Shown one piece after another: positions 9,300-19,020 of a stretch of DNA of 64,000 bases. The notes under the pieces are model-generated. The model was not told the DNA's origin. It made no database searches and was given only the letters and a program-made list of their open reading frames with translations. Location of the stretch: NCBI GenBank assembly GCA_963797565.1, contig CAWCPM010000020.1, positions 20,361 through 84,360 of the forward strand, in the 5' to 3' direction. The position numbers and the translations under genes were made by a program. The stretch's first letter is position 1. The number at the start of each line of letters is the position of its first letter. Origin of the DNA: JAICYJ01 sp963797565. GTDB taxonomy: Bacteria; Actinomycetota; Thermoleophilia; Gaiellales; JAICJC01.

Positions 9300-10093
9300 G
9301 CCTTGGCGATGCCCTGTTTGGTGATCTTGAAGCTGGAGATGCCGTGCGGCAGCGTCTGCGGATGTCCGGCTACCGTGATGGTGACGTTCCCGGGCGCCCC
9401 CAGCGAGACGACGACGGTGCCCTTGGCCTGGATCACGGCCTGCTCGCCCTGCTGCAGCAGGTACTCGGAGAGATCGGTGTGGTGGATCGTCTTCGCCGCG
9501 GGGCCGGCGGCCGATCCCAGGTGCGCCGACAGGTAGGAGTCGCCGGTCGCGGCGGTGATGGTGATCTTGTACGTCTTGGCCGCAGCCTGCTTGTGCTTCG
9601 TGGACTTCGTGGTCGTGCCCTGCGACGAGCCGCCGGATGACGTGGACGAGTTCTGCGTCGTCCTGGGGTTGTGCGTCGTCGTCGACGGCGTCGGCAGCGG
9701 AGCGTTCGGGGTGCCGCCCGACCCGGCGCCCAGGAACACCAGCGACGCGATCGCCACGATCGCCGCCAGCGCGATCAGGACGATGCTGGTCTCGCGGCGG
9801 TGGCGCGACGGCGTGCGGCGCGACGGCGGGTAGATCGGGCGGTCGTCGTCGCTGCGCGGGTCGTGGTAGCGCGAGTTGAACTCGTCGATGAAGAGGTGCC
9901 CGTCCAGCCCCAGGTAGTCGGCGTAGGCGCGCAGGAAGCCCTTGCTGTAGGTGGCTCCGGGCAGCACGCCGAAGTCCTCGTCCTCGAGGGCGCGGATGTA
10001 GCGGGCCCGGATCTTGGTGCCCTCCTCGACCTGCGAGTAGGACAGTCCTCGGCGCTCTCGGGCCTCGCGGAGTGCTGATCCAATTTCAAACAT
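9296..10093 (-). CDS. RodZ-like helix-turn-helix membrane protein
   Basis: A 265-residue protein. An N-terminal cytoplasmic HTH_25 domain (about 4-72: REARERRGLSYSQVEEGTKI, then GATYSKGFLRAYADYLGLD) is followed by a basic linker. One membrane helix (TSIVLIALAAIVAIASLVFL) comes next, then a long Ser/Thr/Gly-rich linker and an extracytoplasmic beta-rich domain of the DUF4115 type (about 175-262). This is the RodZ architecture, a link between the cytoskeleton or wall machinery and the membrane. RodZ-like genes commonly lie between ftsK and cinA in Actinomycetota. Its 3' end overlaps the cinA start, so the two are coupled. Confidence 0.82.
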
Positions 10094-10133
10094 GGCTGGG
10101 TACGCCGGTGACGGCGAAGGGGCAGTCTACGAC

Positions 10134-10994
10134 TTATGCGCGAGGGAAGTAGCGATCTCGCAACAGGCCCGTGACACCGGCCCCGCTTCCGACCAGCAGG
10201 GCGACGAAGGTGTAGCTCGCGAACTCGTAGCTGCAGCCGTCGCTGCCGCAGCTCTCGCTGCCGACCAGGAAGCTGGATCCGATCACGGCGCCGAATACGA
10301 GCAGCGGCGTCAGGGCGGCGATCAGGCCCATGCGCGCGCCGAACACCGCGCCCAGCACGATCGCCTGCACCATCAGCATCAGCCCGGTGAAGTCCTGGGA
10401 GTGGCCGGAGGCCGTGGCCAGGATGATCAGGAACTCCGACAGGAAACCCACCAGCAGCGGGATCAGGTACTCGCGGACCGACGGTCCCGGGGTGCGCACG
10501 CCCAGCACCCGGCGGGCGACGGCCGCGTTCGCGGTGGCCAGCGCCTCCAGCGCCGAGCGGGTGAGGCCGGTCTGTTGCATGGCGGCCTCCAGCCAGTCCT
10601 CGCCGCCCGCCACGCGCGCCGCCAGCCGGTCACGGCTGACATCTCCCTCCATCTCCAGCACCCGTGCGATGCCGATCGTGGCGGCCCCGAGCTTGCGGTG
10701 CTCGTGATCGCTCTGGGCGGCCACCTCGAGCGGCAGCCCGTCCAGGTCGAACTCGGCGAAGACCGCGTCCTCCAGCGACAGCGTGCCCGGATACATCGCG
10801 AACCCGTCGCCGCCGTACGTGCGCTCCAGCGTCCGTGCGAAGGCCGGCAGGTCGGTGGCGCGACAGACGATCTCGATCCGCGAGCCGGGCGGCGCCATGC
10901 CCAGCGGGTAGGCGCCGACCAGCACCGGTGCATACGGTGCCAGCGTGTCCAGCAGCCCGCTGGCCTGGAGCCGCGCGTACCAGTCGTCGGTCAC
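10134..10994 (-). CDS. DUF4269-like (nucleotidyltransferase-fold) domain fused to a membrane domain
   Basis: Residues 1-165 resemble DUF4269, a minimal nucleotidyltransferase-like family: LQASGLLDTLAPYAPVLVGA, SRIEIVCRATDLPAF and GLPLEVAAQ. The usual Ser-Asp-Leu-Asp catalytic pattern reads S-R-I-E here, so activity is doubtful. Residues about 178-280 form a hydrophobic domain with about four membrane helices (YLIPLLVGFLSEFLIILATA, LMLMVQAIVLGAVFGA, LIAALTPLLVFGAVIG, FASYTFVALLVGSGAGVTGL). A Cys pair (ESCGSDGCSYEF) lies between the last two. I know DUF4269 as a stand-alone domain of about 180 residues; the fusion is unusual. It lies between ftsK and the RodZ-like gene. Confidence 0.6.
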   Translation of the reverse strand: MTDDWYARLQASGLLDTLAPYAPVLVGAYPLGMAPPGSRIEIVCRATDLPAFARTLERTYGGDGFAMYPGTLSLEDAVFAEFDLDGLPLEVAAQSDHEHRKLGAATIGIARVLEMEGDVSRDRLAARVAGGEDWLEAAMQQTGLTRSALEALATANAAVARRVLGVRTPGPSVREYLIPLLVGFLSEFLIILATASGHSQDFTGLMLMVQAIVLGAVFGARMGLIAALTPLLVFGAVIGSSFLVGSESCGSDGCSYEFASYTFVALLVGSGAGVTGLLRDRYFPRA

Positions 10995-11024
10995 GCGCGG
11001 AGCCTAGCACCCCGGACGGTGAAG

Positions 11025-13389
11025 CTAGAAGGTGAAGTCCTCGACCGGCTCGTCGATCGGCTGGGGCTGATCCTCGCCCAGGATGCGCGCCAGATCGGTC
11101 TCGCTGATCAGGACGTTGCGGGCCTTCGAGCCCTCGTAGCCGGACACGATCCCGCGCCGCTCGAGCATGTCGATCAGTCGCCCCGCGCGGGTGTAACCGA
11201 CCCGCAGCCGGCGCTGCAGCAGCGACACCGAGGCGGTCTGATGCTGTGCCACCAGCCGGATCGCGTCGTTCAGGACGGGATCCTCGTCGGCGTCAAGCTG
11301 CTCCGGTTCGATGTCGGCGGGCAGCTCCAGCAGCTCCTCCTCGAACGTGGGCTCGCCCTGCTTGCGGCAGGCCTCGACGATGCGCCTGGTCTCGTCCTCG
11401 GAGATGTAGGCGCCCTGCACCCGCAGCATCTTGGAGGTGCCGAGCGGCTTGTAGAGCATGTCCCCCGCGCCCAGCAGCGCCTCGGCGCCGTTCACGTCCA
11501 GGATCACGCGCGAGTCGGTCTGCGAGGACACGGCGAAGGCGATCCGTGACGGCACGTTGGCCTTGATCATGCCGGTGATCACGTCAACGCGCGGGCTCTG
11601 CGTGGCAAGCACCAGGTGGATGCCGACGGCCCGCGACTTCTGCGCGAGGCGGATGATGGCGTCCTCGACGTCGGCCGGCGACACCATCATCAGATCGGCC
11701 AGCTCGTCGATCACAACCAGGATGTGCGGCACCGTGTCCTGGCCCAGCTCCAGCCGCTTGCGGTTCCACTCGGCCAGGTTGCGGGCCTTGACGGCGCCCA
11801 TCAGCTCGTAGCGGCTCTCCATCTCGCGGACGATGTTCTGCAGCACCAGAGCCGCGTTCTTCATGTTGGTGACGACGGGGGTGAGCAGGTGCGGGATCGA
11901 CTCGTAGTGGTTCAGCTCGACGCGCTTGGGGTCGACCAGGATCATGCGCACCTCGTCCGGGGTGGCCCGTAGCAGGATCGAGCAGAGCACGGCGTTGATG
12001 CAGCCCGACTTGCCCGAGCCCGTGGTGCCGGCGATCAGCAGGTGCGGCATCTTGGCCAGGTCGCAGGCCACGCCGGCTCCGGAGATGTCCTTCCCCAGCC
12101 ACGCTGTCAACGGGCTGGAACCGGCCGCCGGCTCGCCGAAGATGTCACCGAGGGTGACGGTGTTGTGCGAGGTGTTCGGAACCTCCACGCCAACGGCCTG
12201 CTTCCCCGGGATCGGGGCCAGGATGCGGATCTCGGTGGTGGCGAGGGCGTAGGCCAGGTCGTCGCGCAGCTGGGTCACGCGCGAGACCTTGATGCCGGGT
12301 GCGAGCTGCAGCTCATACCGCGTCACGCGGGGACCAGCCACCATGCCCACGCAGCGGGCCTCGACGCCGAAGTTGGCGAGCGCCTCGACCAGCTTGCGCG
12401 CGACCTGCTTGTGATCTTCGCCGCCGCCCCGGGTGGCGGTGCTCTTCTTGAGGATGCTGGCCGCGGGCAGGCGATACTCGGTCTTCGGCCGCGGCGACGC
12501 GTCCAGCGCCAGCGACGGTGCCACCACCTCGGCCGTGACCGCGTCCTCTTCGGCATCGGGCTGCACCGCGGCCGGCTCGGCTCGGCTCGATCGAGGGCTC
12601 GGGGTCGGGCTGCCCGGCGTCGGGCTCGAAGTCGGGAGCATCGCCGAACAGGTCGGCGTACTCCTGGCTGCCGTCGAGCGGGGCGCCCCGGCGCCGCTTG
12701 GGCTTGTCGGGATCGGGAACCGCGGACAGCGTCGGACGGGACGCGGGGCGCTCGCGGTACCGCCGTGCCACCTCGCCGCTGAGGCGGGCGCCGCTCTCTG
12801 CGGCACGCGCGACCGTGCGGCCGGAGCTGCGCATCATCACGCCGATCGAGGCACCGGTGATCAGGACGATCGCGGCTCCGATGCCCAGCACCACCAGGAT
12901 CGAGACGCCGATGCCGCCGATCAGCCCCTCCAGGCCGGTGCGCAGGTATGCGCCGATCAGCCCGCCGTGGTGCTCGGGGCGCAGGGTGTTGTTCGACGCC
13001 AGTGCCAGCGTCACCGAGGCGAACAGGATGACCGCGCCCAGGCGCAGCGGCCGCAGGTGCCGGGCCTTGCTGTCGACGAAGATCAACGCGCCGGAGATCA
13101 CCAGGATCGGTGGCACCAGGGCGGTGCTCCTGCCCACCAGCAGCTGCAGGAGATGGTCGATCTTGAGGCCGATCACGCCGCCGTCCCAGCCCAGGAACTC
13201 GACGCAGCCGAGGAAGATTCCGGCTGCTATCAGCCCACCGCCGATCAGGTCACGACGCTGTGAAAGCGATGTCCGACTCGACGCACGCCTCCGCTGGGGG
13301 GTCTGGGAGCGGATGGGGGACTTGCGCGTGCGCCGAGCCGGTCGTGAACCAGGAGCGCGATGGGTCCGTCGCGTAGTGGTCCTGGCCAT
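11025..13389 (-). CDS. ftsK: DNA translocase FtsK/SpoIIIE, one frameshift
   Basis: Septal DNA pump for chromosome segregation. The N-terminus is basic and followed by four membrane helices (about 50-195, for example VILFASVTLALAS and ISILVVLGIGAAIVLIT). A linker leads into the translocase: PAASILKKST, Walker A GTTGSGKSGCINA, VDPKRVEL, Walker B ILVVIDELADLMM and LATQSPRVDVITG. A C-terminal winged gamma domain (ASVSLLQRRLRVGYTRAGRLID) recognises KOPS-like sites. The frame breaks at about 12580 within a repeated GGCTC tract; the N-part ends EPSIEPSRA and the C-part resumes with AEPAAVQPD. ftsK is normally essential or important, so an assembly indel is the likeliest explanation. Confidence 0.93.
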
Positions 13390-13551
13390 TGGCGATGGTA
13401 TTCACCGTATCGGACGGCGTTCCTTCCGGGACTTTGAGCGCCCGTCACGGTTGGCTCGGTGTATGCCGGACCTTCCGAGGTACTCGGATGATCGCGGATC
13501 GCCGCGCGAAGGGCTGCCACTGTCGGGCAGGCTTCGCTTGAGACAGTTGGT

Positions 13552-15222
13552 TCAGACTTCCACGACGACCGGCAGCACCATCGGCCGCTTGCCCGTCATC
13601 CTGTGCACCAGCGGTGCCAGCGCGTCGTGCAGTTCCTGCTGGAGCAGGTTGACCTCCGTCATGCGGTTCGCCAGGCAGCGCTCGAGCACTTCGTCGACCG
13701 CGTCCCGGGCCCGGTCAAGCAGCTCCTGGCCCTCGCCGTCGGGCGTCTCGAACCCGCGTGCGATCACCTCCGGATCCACCACCACCTCGGCGCTTCCGGC
13801 GGCGATCGTGGCCACCACGATCAGCACGCCGTCGGTCGCCAGCCGCCTGCGGTCGCGCAGCACCTCATCGCGGACATCGCCCACCGAGTAGCCGTCCACC
13901 AGCGTCATGCCGGCCTCGATCTGCCCGGTCACGAACAGCCCTTCCGCGTCCAGTTCCAGCACGGTGCCGTTGTCGGCGATCCGCACCGCGTGCGGTTCCA
14001 CCCCGGCCCGCTCGGCGATGCCCGCGTGCGCGCGCAGCATGCGGTACTCACCGTGAATCGGCATGAAGAACCTGGGACGCACCAGCTCCAGCATCGTGCG
14101 CAGCTCGTCGGCCGAGCCGTGGCCCGACACGTGTACGTAGGCGTTGTTCTCGGTCAGCACCGTGGCGCCCATCCGGTTCAGGCGGTTCACGGTCTCCCCC
14201 ACGTTCACCTCGTTGCCCGGCACCGCCTTGGACGACATCACCACCGTGTCGGTCGGGTGCACCTGCAATGCGGGATGATCGCCGTGCGCCATCCGCGTCA
14301 GCGCGGAGCGCGGTTCGCCCTGGCTGCCCGTGCACAGCACGACCACCTCGTGCGGAAGCACCGAGTCAAGCGCCTTGGGCTTCAGCAGCAGATCCTCGTC
14401 CACGTTGGCGTAGCCGAGGTTTCGCGAGATGTTCAGGTTCCGCACCATCGACCGGCCGATCACGCAGATCCTGCGGCCGTTGGCGTCGGCCGCGTCGATC
14501 ACCTGCTGCAGGCGGTGGATCTGGGACGCGAACGACGTCACGATCACGCGACCGGGTGCCTTCGCGATGATCTCGCGCATGCTCGGCCCGACCGTCATCT
14601 CCGACGGGGTCGTGCCCGGGTTCTCGGCGTTGGTCGAGTCCGACATCAACAGCGCCACGCCCTCGTCGCCGAGCGAGCGCAGGCGGTCGATGTCGACCGG
14701 GCGGCCGTCCACCGGCGTCATGTCCATCTTGAAGTCCCCGGTGTGCACGATCATGCCGTGCGCCGTGTGCAGCACCACTGCCACCGCGTCGGGGATCGAG
14801 TGCGTGACGCGCACCACCTCGGCCTCGAACGGCCCCACCGCCACACGCGATCCGTCCGGGACCACCTCCACCAGCTCCGTGTCGGCGCCCAGGCCGTGCT
14901 CGTCCAGCTTCGACTTGATCAGCCCCAGCGTCAGCCGGGTGCCGAACACGACCGGATGCGTGCCGGTCTCGCGCAACAGGTAGGGCAGCGCGCCCACGTG
15001 GTCCTCGTGGCCGTGGGTGAGCACGATCGCCTTCAGCCGGTCGGCGCGGTCGATCACGTAGGAGAAGTCGGGCAGCACCAGGTCGATGCCGTGCATCTCC
15101 GCCTTGGGGAAGGTGAGACCGGCGTCGATCAGGATCAGGTCGCCGCCGGACTCGAACACGGTCATGTTCTTGCCAACCTCGCCCAGCCCGCCGAGCGGGA
15201 TGATCTTGACGGGTTCTCTCAT
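13552..15222 (-). CDS. rnj: Ribonuclease J
   Basis: A metallo-beta-lactamase/beta-CASP ribonuclease with 5'-3' exo- and endonuclease activity. The zinc-binding motif HGHEDH (about 70-75) is followed by the HTGDFKMD segment, the beta-CASP domain (VIGRSMVRN, LCTGSQGEPRSAL), the motif VHVSGHGSADEL and HGEYRMLRAHA. The C-terminal domain ends at residue 556. A TTG at 15228 also opens the frame, but the ATG at 15222, two bases after the dapA stop, gives the standard MREPVKIIPLGGLGEVGKN start. dapA-rnj coupling is typical of Actinomycetota. Confidence 0.95.
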   Translation of the reverse strand: MREPVKIIPLGGLGEVGKNMTVFESGGDLILIDAGLTFPKAEMHGIDLVLPDFSYVIDRADRLKAIVLTHGHEDHVGALPYLLRETGTHPVVFGTRLTLGLIKSKLDEHGLGADTELVEVVPDGSRVAVGPFEAEVVRVTHSIPDAVAVVLHTAHGMIVHTGDFKMDMTPVDGRPVDIDRLRSLGDEGVALLMSDSTNAENPGTTPSEMTVGPSMREIIAKAPGRVIVTSFASQIHRLQQVIDAADANGRRICVIGRSMVRNLNISRNLGYANVDEDLLLKPKALDSVLPHEVVVLCTGSQGEPRSALTRMAHGDHPALQVHPTDTVVMSSKAVPGNEVNVGETVNRLNRMGATVLTENNAYVHVSGHGSADELRTMLELVRPRFFMPIHGEYRMLRAHAGIAERAGVEPHAVRIADNGTVLELDAEGLFVTGQIEAGMTLVDGYSVGDVRDEVLRDRRRLATDGVLIVVATIAAGSAEVVVDPEVIARGFETPDGEGQELLDRARDAVDEVLERCLANRMTEVNLLQQELHDALAPLVHRMTGKRPMVLPVVVEV

Positions 15223-15224
15223 CG

Positions 15225-16124
15225 TCAACCGGCGGCGACCGGCAGGATTCCGGCCAGCTCGAGCGCGGCCTGGAGCGTCGCCGTCTGCGCCGCGTCGGCC
15301 TCGACAAGAGGCAGGCGCAGCCCTCCCACGTCGTGGCCGAGCAGGTTCAGCGCGGCCTTCAGCGGGATCGGGTTGGTGGTGATCGAGAGCACGTCGTAGA
15401 GCGGCTGCAGCTCGCGGTCGATGGCGTCGGTGCGGTCGAGGTCGCCGGCCCTTGCGGCCGTGACCATCTCCCGCATCTGGAGTCCAGCGATGTGTGATGC
15501 GACGCAGATGCCGCCGGCCCCGCCCAGCCGCAGGAACGGCGCCAGCAGGTCGTCGTTGCCCGCGTACAGCTCGAGACCGCCGTGGTCGAGGATGCTGCGT
15601 GCCTGGTCGAGGTCGGCGGTGGCCTGCTTGACGGCGACCACGTTGTCGATCTCGCTGAGCCGTGCCAGGAGATCCGGCTCGAGGTTCAGCACGACCCGCT
15701 GCGGGATGTTGTAGACGATCACCGGGCGGCCCTCGGCGGCCTCGGCGATGGTCTCGTAGTGGGCGACGATGCCGTCCACCGGCGGCTTGTTGTAGTACGG
15801 GGTGACCACCAGGAAGCCGTCGACGCCGGCCGCCAGCGCAGACCGGGTCAGCGCCACCGAGTGGTGCGTGTCGTAGCTGCCCGTGTTCGCCACCACGCTG
15901 GTGCTGGGGCCGACCTCGGATACGACCGTCTCGAACAGCTCCAGCTTCTCGCGGTCGTTGACGGTCGGGCCCTCGCCGGTGGTGCCGCAGACGACGATGC
16001 CGTCGGAGCCGGTATCGGCCAGATGGCGCGCCATACGGCGGGCCGACTCGTGGTTGACGGTGCCGTCATCCGCAAACGGGGTGACCATCGCGGTCAGTAG
16101 CTCGCCGAGCACGGGGCGCGTCAT
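15225..16124 (-). CDS. dapA: 4-hydroxy-tetrahydrodipicolinate synthase
   Basis: Condenses pyruvate with aspartate semialdehyde, the first committed step of lysine and meso-diaminopimelate synthesis. The protein has 299 residues with the Schiff-base lysine K166 (VVAVKQATAD), the catalytic Tyr138 (VIVYNIPQR) and the GTTGEGPT motif at 47-54. The start ATG at 16124 is preceded by a short divergent gap shared with the MOSC gene. dapB lies close by (17028-17693), separated only by the plus-strand MOSC/Ddn pair. rnj follows immediately and is probably co-transcribed. Confidence 0.95.
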   Translation of the reverse strand: MTRPVLGELLTAMVTPFADDGTVNHESARRMARHLADTGSDGIVVCGTTGEGPTVNDREKLELFETVVSEVGPSTSVVANTGSYDTHHSVALTRSALAAGVDGFLVVTPYYNKPPVDGIVAHYETIAEAAEGRPVIVYNIPQRVVLNLEPDLLARLSEIDNVVAVKQATADLDQARSILDHGGLELYAGNDDLLAPFLRLGGAGGICVASHIAGLQMREMVTAARAGDLDRTDAIDRELQPLYDVLSITTNPIPLKAALNLLGHDVGGLRLPLVEADAAQTATLQAALELAGILPVAAG

Positions 16125-16165
16125 ACGATCGATTCTACTCCTCCCCGCTCTAAACTCCTGCCGTT

Positions 16166-16621
16166 ATGGCTGGATCCGTCGAGCAGATCTTCATCGTTCC
16201 ACACAGCGGTGGGACGCCGATCGCGGTGGAGTCGGTGCGGGCCCACGCCGGCCGCGGCCTTGAAGGCGACCGCAACTTCAGCCCGCCCGACCGCTGGATC
16301 CCGACCGGCTGTGCGATCACGCTGATCGAGGCCGAGGTGATCGAGGCGGTGCTGGACGAGCACGGCATCGACATCACGGAGGGCCGCTCGCGCCGCCAGG
16401 TCGTGACCCGGGGCGTGCGGCTGAACGACCTGGTCGGCAAGGAGTTCCGGGTCGGGCCGCTGCGCTGCCGCGCGACCGAGCTGTGCGAACCCTGCCTCGA
16501 CCTCCAGGCCTATCTGGGCGACCCGCGCACGATCAAGGTGCTGGTGCACCGCGCCGGCGTGCGCGGCGACATCCTGGACGGCGGCGAGCTGCGCGTCGGT
16601 GATCCGGTCGGGGCCGCCTGA
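16166..16621 (+). CDS. MOSC-domain protein
   Basis: A stand-alone MOSC domain of 151 residues. The opening is VEQIFIVPHSGGTPIAVESV, then GRGLEGDRNF, a conserved GRSRRQVVTRGVRLNDLVGKEF block, and the characteristic cysteine segment ELCEPC with LQAYLGD. MOSC proteins handle sulfur or molybdenum-cofactor chemistry, often delivering sulfur from a conserved Cys. The substrate here is unknown. Its stop overlaps the ATG of the next gene (TGATG), so the two are translationally coupled. The pair sits between dapA and dapB. Confidence 0.85.
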   Translation: MAGSVEQIFIVPHSGGTPIAVESVRAHAGRGLEGDRNFSPPDRWIPTGCAITLIEAEVIEAVLDEHGIDITEGRSRRQVVTRGVRLNDLVGKEFRVGPLRCRATELCEPCLDLQAYLGDPRTIKVLVHRAGVRGDILDGGELRVGDPVGAA

Positions 16622-17031
16622 TGGCCGAGCAGACGTTCCACGAGTCCATCATCGAGGAGTTCCGGGCAAACGGCGGCGTGGTCACGCGCCCCTATCCCGA
16701 CTCGACCCTGGTGCTGGTGACGATGCGCGGTGCTCGCACCGGCCGGCGGAGAACGCTGCCGCTCGAATACTTCGAGCTGGACGGGGTCCTGCACATATCC
16801 GCGACCGCCTCGGGCGCGCCCGACAACCCGGCCTGGTACCACAACCTGGTCGTCAACCCAGAGGTCACGGTTGAGTACGGCACCGAAACGTTCGAAGCGG
16901 TTGCGCGCGAGCTCCCGCCTGACGAGCGCGACCGCGCATGGCGGACGCTGGTCGGCCGCAAGCCACGCTTTGCCGAGTACGAGCAGAAGACCGACCGGAC
17001 GATCCCGGTGTTCGCACTGGAGAGGGTCTAG
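16621..17031 (+). CDS. Deazaflavin (F420)-dependent nitroreductase-family protein (Ddn-like)
   Basis: A 136-residue split-beta-barrel protein of the Ddn family. The diagnostic segments are LVTMRGARTGRRRTLPLEYFELDG, PAWYHNLVVNPEVTVEYG, and a final cluster of charged helix plus RTIPVFALER. Members bind F420H2 or act as quinone reductases, mostly in Actinomycetota. That supports an F420-producing host. The gene is translationally coupled to the MOSC gene. Its last bases overlap the convergent dapB stop. Confidence 0.85.
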   Translation: MAEQTFHESIIEEFRANGGVVTRPYPDSTLVLVTMRGARTGRRRTLPLEYFELDGVLHISATASGAPDNPAWYHNLVVNPEVTVEYGTETFEAVARELPPDERDRAWRTLVGRKPRFAEYEQKTDRTIPVFALERV

Positions 17032-17693
17032 AGGAGTGTTTCCAGGCCGGAGGTGAGGCCCGGCGGCAGCTCGCGGATGCGCCTGACCGCGAGCAGCACG
17101 CCCGGCGCGAAGGCGGCACGGGAGCTGGTGTCGTGGCGGATCGTGAGCGTCTCGCCGGTGCCGCCCAGGATCACCTCCTGATGGGCCACCAGCCCCGGCA
17201 GCCGCACGCTGTGGATCGGGACCTCGCCGCCCATGCGGGCGGCGGTGGCAAGGGACGTGCCGGACGGGGCGTCCTTCTTGGTGTCGGCGTGCAGCTCGAC
17301 GATCTCGGCTGCGGGCAGGTGCCGGCTGGCCTGCTCGGCGAACTGCATCATCAGCACCGCCCCGATCGCGAAGTTGGCGGCGTGGAACAGCTGCACCCCG
17401 GCCGCGGCCGCCTCGGCTCCCAGCTCCTCCAGTCGCTCAGGAGCCAGGCCGGAGGTGCCCAGCACAAGCGGCACGCGCGCGTCGATGCAGAGCCGGCAGG
17501 CGGGCTCGGCGAACTCGGGTGCGGTGAAGTCAACGACGACGTCGCCCTGGCCGGCCGACAGCGCATCGGCGAGGCCGATGCCGAGCGAGGGCGCGGCCGC
17601 GGCGGCCACCGTCAGATCGGTGTCGGCCTCGATCGCGGACACCAGCGCCCGGCCGACCTGGCCGGAGGCGCCTGACAGGATCACGCGGATCAT
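17028..17693 (-). CDS. dapB: 4-hydroxy-tetrahydrodipicolinate reductase
   Basis: NAD(P)H-dependent second step after DapA. The N-terminal nucleotide-binding loop is VILSGASGQVGRALV. The mid-part holds DVVVDFTAPEFAEPAC and VLGTSGLAPERL. The substrate-binding segment ELHADTKKDAPSGTS contains the catalytic His and Lys. The length, 221 residues, is a little shorter than most DapB. It ends convergently with a four-base overlap on the Ddn-like gene and follows the M16 peptidase by 16 bases. That order matches the common actinobacterial M16-dapB-dapA cluster. Confidence 0.93.
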   Translation of the reverse strand: MIRVILSGASGQVGRALVSAIEADTDLTVAAAAAPSLGIGLADALSAGQGDVVVDFTAPEFAEPACRLCIDARVPLVLGTSGLAPERLEELGAEAAAAGVQLFHAANFAIGAVLMMQFAEQASRHLPAAEIVELHADTKKDAPSGTSLATAARMGGEVPIHSVRLPGLVAHQEVILGGTGETLTIRHDTSSRAAFAPGVLLAVRRIRELPPGLTSGLETLL

Positions 17694-17709
17694 CGCGAGA
17701 TCGTACTCG

Positions 17710-19005
17710 TCAGGCGAGCGCGGGGTTCAGCACGGCGACGGCCTCGCGGAAGCGATCCTCGTCCGGCCCCACGCCGGACACCGACAGGCGGTCCGGTGCG
17801 AACAGCTGGCGGGCCAGCGAGGCCACCGCCTCCGGCTCGACCGAGTCGATCTCGGCGCAGATGCGGTCGAGCGACAGCAGCTCGGTGTCGGTCAGCACCG
17901 ACTTGCCCAGCCGGCTGGCTCGGTTCGAGGTGGACTCCATCGACAGCATGATCCGCCCCTTCAGGTTCTCCTTGGAGCGCCGCAGCTCGTCGTCGGCGAA
18001 CTCCCCCTGCCCCATCCGCACCAGCTGGTCGGCGGTGATGCGCATGCACTCGGCCAGGTTGTCCTCGCGGGTGCCGACGTAGACGCCGACCATGCCGGTG
18101 TCGGCGTACTGGGAGCCGAAGGTGTAGACCGAGTAGGCCATGCCGCGTCGCTCCCGGATCTCCTGGAACAGCCGCGACGAGGCCGATCCGCCCAGCATCG
18201 AGTCGAGCAGCGATGCGGCGAAGCGACGCCGGTCTGAGCGCTGCAGCCCGAGGCCGGCCAGGCAGACGTGGTACTGCTCGCTGGTCTTGGCCTGGAACAC
18301 GGTCTGCGGGCTCGACTCGCCCACCCACACCGGCCGCACGCCGGCCGATGGGTCGGGCACCTTCGTGTAGGCCTCGAAGCGCTGCTGAATGGCGTGCACC
18401 AGAGGCTCGTGCTCGAGGTTGCCTGCCGCGGCGATCACGATGTTGGGGCCGACGTAGCGGTTCTCGTGGTAGTCGCGCACCATGGCGGTATCGATCGCGT
18501 TGACGGCCCCGGTGGTGCCGATCACGGGCCGGCCCAGCGGATGGTCGCTGAACACGGCGCCGGCGATCAGGTCGTGCGCGAGGTCGTGGAAGCTGTCCTC
18601 GTACATCGCGATCTCCTCCAGCACCACCTCGCGCTCGGAGTTGAGTTCGTCCGCGTCGAAGGTGGGCGCCAGCAGCATGTCGCTCATCACGTCCAGCGCC
18701 GTCTCCAGGTGCGCGTCCAGCACCCGCGCGTAGAGCACCGTGTACTCCTTCGCGGTGGCGGCGTTCAGCTCTCCGCCGAGGCCGTCGAACACCTGCGCGA
18801 TCTGCACGCCGGAGTAGCGGGACGAGCCCTTGAACAGGAGGTGCTCGATGAAGTGGCTGATCCCGGCGCGCTCGGCGGTCTCGTCACGGGAGCCGGCACC
18901 GATCCAGATCCCGAGCGCGACAGAGCGCACCGATCGAACACGCTCGGTGACGATTCGCTCTCCGCCATCGAGCGTGGTCATGGTGTACCGCTGCACTGGG
19001 GCCAC
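17710..19005 (-). CDS. M16-family zinc metallopeptidase (processing-peptidase-like)
   Basis: A 431-residue pitrilysin-family peptidase. The inverted zinc motif HFIEH is at residues 51-55, with the downstream Glu in the SEREVVLEEI region. The second half is a degenerate M16_C domain (RYVGPNIVIAAAGN, ERRGMAYSVYTF). M16 proteins next to pnp are usual in Actinomycetota and Firmicutes. The natural substrate is unknown. A GTG at 19005 is the first start; an ATG at 18981 (MTTLDGGERIVTE) is an equally good alternative. A hairpin at 19021-19058 separates it from pnp. Confidence 0.9.
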   Translation of the reverse strand: MAPVQRYTMTTLDGGERIVTERVRSVRSVALGIWIGAGSRDETAERAGISHFIEHLLFKGSSRYSGVQIAQVFDGLGGELNAATAKEYTVLYARVLDAHLETALDVMSDMLLAPTFDADELNSEREVVLEEIAMYEDSFHDLAHDLIAGAVFSDHPLGRPVIGTTGAVNAIDTAMVRDYHENRYVGPNIVIAAAGNLEHEPLVHAIQQRFEAYTKVPDPSAGVRPVWVGESSPQTVFQAKTSEQYHVCLAGLGLQRSDRRRFAASLLDSMLGGSASSRLFQEIRERRGMAYSVYTFGSQYADTGMVGVYVGTREDNLAECMRITADQLVRMGQGEFADDELRRSKENLKGRIMLSMESTSNRASRLGKSVLTDTELLSLDRICAEIDSVEPEAVASLARQLFAPDRLSVSGVGPDEDRFREAVAVLNPALA

Positions 19006-19020
19006 TCTAGCAGTGGGGTT

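Noticed and set aside
13603..15399. A long open frame opposite rnj and dapA
   Set aside because: It mirrors the codon structure of the genes on the other strand, as very G+C-rich DNA does. It has no recognisable domain and a His/Arg/Val-rich composition typical of antisense frames.
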